A stretch of 64,000 nt of DNA from Streptomyces pilosus (GTDB taxonomy: Bacteria; Actinomycetota; Actinomycetes; Streptomycetales; Streptomycetaceae), in the NCBI RefSeq assembly GCF_014649835.1, contig NZ_BMTU01000005.1, positions 124,001-188,000 on the forward strand, read 5' to 3'. Shown piece by piece: positions 55,948 to 64,000 of this stretch. The notes beneath the pieces were generated by a model, which had not been told where the DNA came from, searched no databases, and saw only the letters and a list, made by a program, of their open reading frames with translations. The translations under genes were made by a program, and so were the position numbers. How positions within the stretch are numbered: position 1 is the stretch's first letter; each line of letters opens with the position of its first letter.

Positions 55948-57896
55948 TCACGCTCCCTTCCGTGCGCGGCGTTCGGTCGGCTGGGTCACCCGGTCGAGCA
56001 TCAGGCCCAGGCAGACGATCGCCGCCCCGGCCACCAGGCCGGTCGCCAGGTCGCCCTGGGCGAGGCCGAAGACGACGTCGTAGCCGAGCGCGCCGCCGCC
56101 GACCAGACCGCCGATGATGACGACGGCGAGGACCAGCACCACACCCTGGTTGACGGCGAGCAGCAGCGCCGGGCGGGCCAGCGGGAGCTGGACCTGGCGC
56201 AGTTGCTGGCCGCTGGTCGCGCCGAGCGAGCGGGCCGCCTCCAGGGCTGCCGGGTCGACCTGGCGCAGGCCCTGGGTGGTGATGCGGACGACGGCCGGCA
56301 GCGCGTAGACGACCGCGGCGGCGACGGCCGGGGCACGTCCGACACCGAACAGGGCGACGACGGGGATGAGGTACACGAACTGCGGCATCGTCTGGAACAC
56401 GTCCAGCACGGGACGCAGCAGGCGTTCGACGCGGTCGCTGCGGGCGGCGGCGACACCGGTCGCGAAGCCGACGAGGAGCGTCACGGCGACGGCCGCGAGC
56501 ACCTGGGAGAGCGTGTCCAGCGAGGGCTTCCACACGCCGAGCACGCCGATCGCGGCCATGGCCGAGGTGGCGGTGAGGGCGGTGCGCCAGGTGCCGATCA
56601 CCCAGGCCAGGCCGGCGACGACGAGGAGCACCGACCACCAGGGCAGCCACTGCAGGCCGTCCCGGAGCGGGTCGAGGACCCAGGTGGTGAAGCGGCCCGC
56701 CCAGTCGGCGGTGCCGCCGACGACGGGCACGCCCGAGTACAGGTGGTCGGTCATCCAGCCGACGGCCCGGTTGACGGGTTCGGCGATGCCCACGACCCAT
56801 CCGTCGGGCCACTCCAGGCGGTCCGTGAGCCGTCCGGCGACCGCGACGGCCGCGGCGGCGGCCAGGGCGGCCGCCCACAGCGCGCGGGCGTGCGGAGCGG
56901 GCTCCTGCCCGAGCCGCGCGCCGGCCGCGCCGGTCACCCGGTCGAGGACGACGGCGAGCAGCACGATCGGGACGCCGGCGGCGAGCGCGGCGCCGACGTC
57001 GACCGAGGCGAGGGCCTGGTAGACGCGGTCGCCGAGACCGCCTGCGCCGATGACGGAGGCGATGACGGCCATGGACAGCGCCATCATGATCGTCTGGTTG
57101 AGGCCGAGGAGCAGTTCCCTGCGGGCCAGCGGGAGGCGCGCGGTGAGCAGCCGCTGACGGGCGGTGGTCCCGAGCGACTCGACCGCCTCCAGCACCTCCT
57201 TGTCGGCGCCGCGCAGCCCGAGCGCGGTGAGGCGGGCCATGGGCGGGGCGGCGTAGACGACGGTGGCCAGGACGGCCGCGGGGACGCCGATGCCGAACAC
57301 CAGGACGACGGGCAGCAGGTAGGCGAACGCCGGGAGGACCTGCATGGTGTCGAGGACCGGACGCAGGATCCGGTCCATGCGGCCGGACAGGCCGGCGGCG
57401 AGGCCGAGGACCATGCCCACCAGGACGGACACGGCCACGGCGACCACCATGAGCGCGAGGGTCTGCATGGTCGGCACCCACATGCCGAGGAGGCCGCAGG
57501 CGAGGAACGCGCCGGCGGTCCCGAGGGCGAGGCGGACGCCCGCCACGCGCCAGGCGACCAGGGCGCACACACCGGTCACTCCCGCCCAGCCGACGGCGAG
57601 GAGGGCGAGGTACACGGCGCGTACGGAGATGACGACGGCGTTGCTGACGTGGCCGAGGAAGTGGAGGAACAGGGGGTGGGAGTCGCGGTTGTCGATGATC
57701 CAGTCGCTGGTCCTGCCGAGCGGTCCGGAGACATCGACGGTCAGAGCGCCCGGCCAGGTGCCGCTGGACCAGCGGGCGGCGGCGAGGGGAACGAGGACGG
57801 CCGCGACGAGGGCGAGGGCGGCGAGCTTGCGGGCGGTGGGGTTGGCCCGGATGCCCGGCGGGGACGTCTTCTCGGCCGTTGCCGTGAGCGTTGCCA

Positions 57897-57897
<1 letters not shown>
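55948..57897 (-). CDS. Glycine betaine ABC transporter permease, double module
   Basis: 649 aa, about twice the usual ProW/OpuAB core. Two BPD_transp_1 modules: first with VLGLAAGLSGRMDRILRPVL ... MQVLPAFAYLLPVVLVFGIG and EAVESLGTTARQRLLTARLP; second with GVAAARSDRVERLLRPVLDV ... MPQFVYLIPVVALFGVG and EAARSLGATSGQQLRQVQLP. Both EAA-loop motifs are intact, so both halves could contact the ATPase. ATG 57897 shares a base with the ATPase stop (TGATG). Confidence 0.9.
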
Positions 57898-59080
<1,183 letters not shown>

Positions 59081-59084
<4 letters not shown>

Positions 59085-60625
59085 GCGGCACCGCCGATCA
59101 GGTCGGCGGCGCGCTCGCCGACCATGAGGACGCAGATCATCGGGTTGACGGCGGTCATGGTCGGGAAGACGGAGGCGTCCGCGATCCGGATGCCCCGCAG
59201 TCCGCGGATGCGCAACTCGGGGTCGACGACCGCCTGTTCGTCGTCGGCGTCGCCCATCCGGCAGGTGCCCGCCGGGTGGTAGACGGTGTGGGCGGCCTTG
59301 CGGGCGTACTCGCCGAGTTCCTCGTCGCCGGTGACGTCCGGCCCGGGGGCCACCTCGCGCTTGAGCCAGTGGGCCAGCGGTTCGGTCTTCGCGATCTCGC
59401 GGGCGATGCGGATGCCGTCGACGAGGGTGCGGCCGTCGTAGTCGTCCTCGTCGGTGAAGTAGCGGAAGTCGAGGGCGGGCTTGGCCTCGGGGTCGGCGCT
59501 GGTGAGGTAGAGGCGGCCGCGGGACTTCGGCTTGGGGATGTTCGGGGTCATGGAGACGCCGAACTCCGGCCGCCGGTAGCCCAGTCGCTCCGGGTTGTCG
59601 GTGAACGGGATCTGGTAGAAGTGGAACATCAGGTCGGGGCCCGCGTGTCCGGGATCGCGGCGCACGAACAGTCCTGCGTCGGAGTCCATCGCGGAGTTCT
59701 CCGGGATGGGACCGTCCGTCTCCCAGACGATCACCGACTCGGGATGGTCGAGCAGGTTCTCGCCGACGCCGGGCAGGTCGAGCACCACGGGTATGCCGAG
59801 CGCCTCCAGGTCGGCCCTCGGACCGATGCCCGAGTGCAGCAGCAGACGCGGGGAGTCGACGGCGCCGGCACACAGCACGACCTCGCGCCGCGCCCTGACG
59901 AGGATCTCCTCGCCGTCCTTGGTGCGCACGTGGACGCCTTCGGCGCGGGTGCCGTCCAGCTCCAGGCGGTACGCCCAGGTCTCCAGCAGGAGGGTGAGGT
60001 TGGGGCGCTGGTCCATCACCGGGTGGAGGTACGCCACCGACGCCGAGGAACGCTTGTTGTCCTCCGGGTGGTAGGCCAGGTCGAAGAAGCCGGCCCCCTC
60101 GGTGAACGGCTCGTCGTTGAAGCCCTCGATCCGGGGGACCCCGAGGGCCGTTCGCGCGGCGTCCACGAAATCCCGGGCGATGGCGTTGCGGTCCTTCTCG
60201 TCGACCGGGACGATGTTGTTCTCCAGGCGCGCGTAGTACGCCTCCATCCGCACCGCGCCCCAGCCCCGGGCGCCGGCCGCCTCCCACTCGTCCCAGTCGG
60301 ACGGCAGCGGCTTGAAGGCGATGAGGGTGTTGTGGGAGGAGCAGCCGCCGAGGACCCGGGCCCGGCTGTGCCTGATGTGCGAGTTGCCGCGCGGCTGTTC
60401 GGTGGTCGGGTAGTCGTAGTCCAGTTCGCCGCCGAGCAGGCCCATCCAGCGGCGCAGGGTCAGTACGTCGTCGCGGCCGACGTCGCTGGGGCCGCCCTCG
60501 ATGACGGCGACGGTCACGTCCGGGTTCTCGGTCAGCCGGGAGGCGATGACGGATCCGGCGGTGCCGCCGCCTATGACGACGTAGTCGTAGACGTGTTCTT
60601 CGTGTTCGTGGGTGTGAGCGGGCAT
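59081..60625 (-). CDS. codA: Choline oxidase-like GMC flavoprotein
   Basis: 514 aa. Oxidises choline to betaine aldehyde (and possibly to betaine). FAD motif [33 protein letters not shown] carries the His that binds FAD covalently in Arthrobacter choline oxidase (H99). The catalytic-type His is in [11 protein letters not shown] and Asn in [10 protein letters not shown]. These favour choline oxidase over BetA dehydrogenase. The His-rich N-terminus ([15 protein letters not shown]) is a mild oddity. ATG 60625 has GGAGGAG about 12 bases upstream. Operon: betB, codA, then transporter. Confidence 0.88.
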
Positions 60626-60775
60626 CGGGGTGGTACTCCTCCGGGGACTCGGGGGCGGGTGGGTCGGTCGCGGTGCGACGTCGTGCGTGACGTCGTGCGG
60701 CACGGCCGGGGCGAGGGGTACGGCCGTGCGTGCCGTGCCCCTCGCCCTCTCTCCTTCGGTGCCGCGGGACTTCCA

Positions 60776-60898
60776 TCGGTTCCGCGGTGTGCGGGTCGGT
60801 GCCGCGGGTGTGCGGGTCGGTTCCGCGGTGTGCGGGTCGGTGCCGCGGGTGTGCGGGTCGGTTCCGCGGTGTGCGGGTCGGTGCCGCGGGTGTGGTGG
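60776..60898. repeat. Minisatellite: three 41-bp units between betB and codA
   Basis: Alternating 20-base (CGGTTCCGCGGTGTGCGGGT) and 21-base sub-units differing by TT/GC and one extra G; together three composite units of 41 bases, almost perfect. It lies in the 275-base gap between the betB stop and the codA start. It could fold on either strand and may vary in copy number between strains. Confidence 0.9.
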
Positions 60899-60900
60899 GG

Positions 60901-62421
60901 TCAGCCGGCGAACCAGCGCACCGGCCTGGGGGCCAGGTTCTGGTAGACGTGCTTGGTCTCGCGGTACTCGGCGAGACCGGCCGGGCCGAGCTCGCGCCCC
61001 ACTCCGCTCTTGCCGAATCCGCCCCACTCCGCCTGCGGGAGGTAGGGGTGGAAGTCGTTGATCCACACGGTGCCGTGGCGCAGCCTGCCGGCCACCCGGC
61101 GGGCACGGCCGGCGTCCGCGGTCCACACCGCGCCGGCCAGCCCGTACTCGGTGTCGTTGGCGAGGGCGACGGCCTCGTCCTCGGTGCGGAAGGTCTCGAC
61201 GGTGAGGACCGGTCCGAAGACCTCCTCGCGTACGACCTTCATCTCGCGGTGGCAGCGGTCGAGGACGGTCGGCTCGTAGAAGTAGCCGGCCTCGGGGCGT
61301 TCGGCGGACGGCGCGGGCCGCTTGCCGCCGCAGCGCAGCACGGCGCCCTCCCGCAGCGCGGACTCGACGTACGCCTCGACCTTCGCGCGCTGCTGCGCGG
61401 AGACCAGCGGGCCGCACTCGACGCCGTCCTCGGTGCCCCGGCCGAGCCTGATCCGCTCGGCGCGGCGGGCGAGTTCGGTGACGAAGCGGTCCCGTACCGA
61501 CTCCTCGACGATGAGCCGGGCGCCCGCGGAGCAGACCTGTCCGCTGTGGATGAAGGCCGCGTTGAGGGCCTGGTCGACGGCGGTGTCGAAGCCGTCCTCG
61601 GTGGCGCAGGCGTCGGCGAAGACCACGTTGGGGTTCTTGCCGCCGAGTTCGAGGGCCACCTTCTTCACGCCCGGCGCGGCGGCCTGGGCGACCTTGGTGC
61701 CGCTGGCCAGGCCGCCGGTGAAGGAGACCAGGTCGACGTCGGGGTGTTCGGCCATCCGGGCGCCGACGGTGTGGCCGGGGCCGGTGACGACGCCCGCGAC
61801 CCCGGCGGGCAGTCCGGCCTCGATCAGCAGGTCGACGAGGGCGACAGTGGTGAGGGGGGTGATCTCGCTGGGCTTGACGACGAAGGTGTTGCCCGCCGCG
61901 AGAGCCGGGGCGATCTTCCAACTCGCCTGGAGCAATGGGTAGTTCCAGGGGGTGATCAGCGCGCAGACGCCGACCGGCTCGTGCACGACGACGCTGTGGA
62001 CGTCGGGCGATCCCGCGTCGACGACCCGTCCGGGCGCCTCCCCGGCGACCAGGTCGGCGAAGTAACGGAAGGCGTCGGCCACGCAGTCGATGTCGACACG
62101 CCCCTCCTCGACGGTCTTGCCCGCGTCCCGGCTCTCCAGCAGACCGAGCTTCTCCCGGTCCCGGACGAGCAGTTCGGCGACGCGGCGCAGCAGCGCGGCC
62201 CGTTCGGCGGCCGGTGTCCGCGGCCAGGGGCCCTCGTCGAACGCGCGGCGCGCGGCGGCCACCGCCAGGTCGGTGTCCTTCTCGTCGCCCTCCGCGACCA
62301 CGGCGAACGGCAGGGCGTCCGCGGGGTCGAGGACCTCACGGGTGGCCCCCGAGACGGCGGCCCGCCACTCGCCCCCCACGTGGATGGTGTCGCGCGCCCG
62401 GAGCGCTGTGCTGTCCGCCAT
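60901..62421 (-). CDS. betB: Betaine aldehyde dehydrogenase
   Basis: 506 aa ALDH oxidising betaine aldehyde to glycine betaine with NAD(P). Motifs: [39 protein letters not shown], catalytic Glu in [10 protein letters not shown] and catalytic Cys in [16 protein letters not shown] 62421. The stop lies right beside the minisatellite. First gene of the betB-codA-transporter group; the 268 bases upstream contain no gene and no adjacent BetI repressor. Confidence 0.92.
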   Translation of the reverse strand: MADSTALRARDTIHVGGEWRAAVSGATREVLDPADALPFAVVAEGDEKDTDLAVAAARRAFDEGPWPRTPAAERAALLRRVAELLVRDREKLGLLESRDAGKTVEEGRVDIDCVADAFRYFADLVAGEAPGRVVDAGSPDVHSVVVHEPVGVCALITPWNYPLLQASWKIAPALAAGNTFVVKPSEITPLTTVALVDLLIEAGLPAGVAGVVTGPGHTVGARMAEHPDVDLVSFTGGLASGTKVAQAAAPGVKKVALELGGKNPNVVFADACATEDGFDTAVDQALNAAFIHSGQVCSAGARLIVEESVRDRFVTELARRAERIRLGRGTEDGVECGPLVSAQQRAKVEAYVESALREGAVLRCGGKRPAPSAERPEAGYFYEPTVLDRCHREMKVVREEVFGPVLTVETFRTEDEAVALANDTEYGLAGAVWTADAGRARRVAGRLRHGTVWINDFHPYLPQAEWGGFGKSGVGRELGPAGLAEYRETKHVYQNLAPRPVRWFAG

Positions 62422-62620
62422 GTTCGGTCACTGCCTTCCGTTCCTGTTCCGGTCCGCGCATCACACATCCGTGCATCACGCACGTGTCATCCACGGGACC
62501 GGGAGCTCCTGCCCTGACGCCCCGGATGCATGCCGAATCCGCGGGCGGGAGTGCGCCGGGTCACGGAAGGCGGGGAGAAGGCGCGGAGGGATGCGGGGAC
62601 AAGACGGGAGGGAACGCGGC

Positions 62621-62653
62621 GGGCCCCGTACCGGTGGTACCGGTACGGGGCCC
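62621..62653 (-). terminator. Stem-loop after mdh
   Basis: Perfect 15-bp stem GGGCCCCGTACCGGT / ACCGGTACGGGGCCC with a 3-base loop, 37 bases beyond the mdh stop. Very stable; the strongest terminator in the window. Confidence 0.85.
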
Positions 62654-62689
62654 TGAAGTACTGCGCGGGGGAACCCGGCGCGGGTCGGA

Positions 62690-64000
<1,311 letters not shown>

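Noticed and set aside
60630..61106. Open frames through the minisatellite encoding Thr/Pro/Arg repeats
   Set aside because: They exist because the 41-bp units keep some frames open; there is no start signal, and they overlap betB or the codA leader.

Overview
The window is high-GC actinobacterial DNA and almost certainly from a Streptomyces chromosome core. The reasons are extreme third-position GC, many GTG starts, 1- or 4-base ATGA/GTGA/TGATG overlaps inside operons, many TANNNT boxes 6-8 bases before start codons (a leaderless-mRNA pattern), and a gene order (cdd / BMP transporter / sialic-acid-like cluster / sdh / D,D-carboxypeptidase / dprE / trpS / glyA / betaine / mdh) that agrees with my memory of the S. 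coelicolor SCO4889-SCO4827 region in reverse. That synteny is recollection and has not been searched.

Layout. 1-7,093: cytidine deaminase (partial), two permeases and an ATPase of a nucleoside-type BMP transporter, and two tandem BMP lipoprotein genes, with a shared CTACGCGCGTAG-type operator before each unit. 7,120-8,361: M20 amidohydrolase. 8,675-17,297: a divergent cell-wall glycopolymer cluster with nonulosonate synthase, a CMP-transferase/HAD-phosphatase fusion, four glycosyltransferase-like proteins and a membrane acyltransferase. 17,346-20,828: LysE exporter, methylmalonyl-CoA-mutase-type large subunit, L,D-transpeptidase lipoprotein. 21,015-26,778: two paralogous sigma factor / membrane partner modules followed by three unknown small proteins. 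26,902-29,302: GH20 hexosaminidase and a degenerate OHCU-decarboxylase-like protein. 29,534-32,955: sdhCDAB with a strong terminator.

33,109-39,548: Uma2 nuclease-fold protein, TetR regulator convergent with an MMPL transporter carrying an unusual C-terminal domain, and an OmpR/histidine-kinase pair. 39,655-42,703: membrane metallophosphoesterase, small membrane protein, D,D-carboxypeptidase. 42,651-47,742: a locus resembling the mycobacterial decaprenyl-phosphoryl-arabinose (DPA) pathway (PAP2 phosphatase, UbiA-type phosphoribosyltransferase, GtrA, BrkB; divergent DprE1 and DprE2 homologues). 47,768-52,831: 2H phosphoesterase, trpS, glyA with a ZTP (pfl) riboswitch, and a YgiC/YgiB-like pair. 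52,998-54,948: MocR-type regulator divergent from an AhpD-like protein. 54,984-62,421: betaine synthesis and uptake (betB, choline oxidase, ABC transporter). 62,690-63,679: malate dehydrogenase.

Functional themes are nucleoside salvage, envelope glycopolymer and peptidoglycan metabolism, TCA-cycle enzymes, C1/purine metabolism under ZTP control, and osmoprotection. The most interesting unexplained parts are the DPA-like locus in an organism group without a mycolyl-arabinogalactan wall, the duplicated sigma/partner modules with a shared extracytoplasmic Cys motif, the sialic-acid-like polymer cluster with its unusual NeuA fusion, and several shared non-coding elements. No tRNA, rRNA, insertion sequence or CRISPR array was seen.
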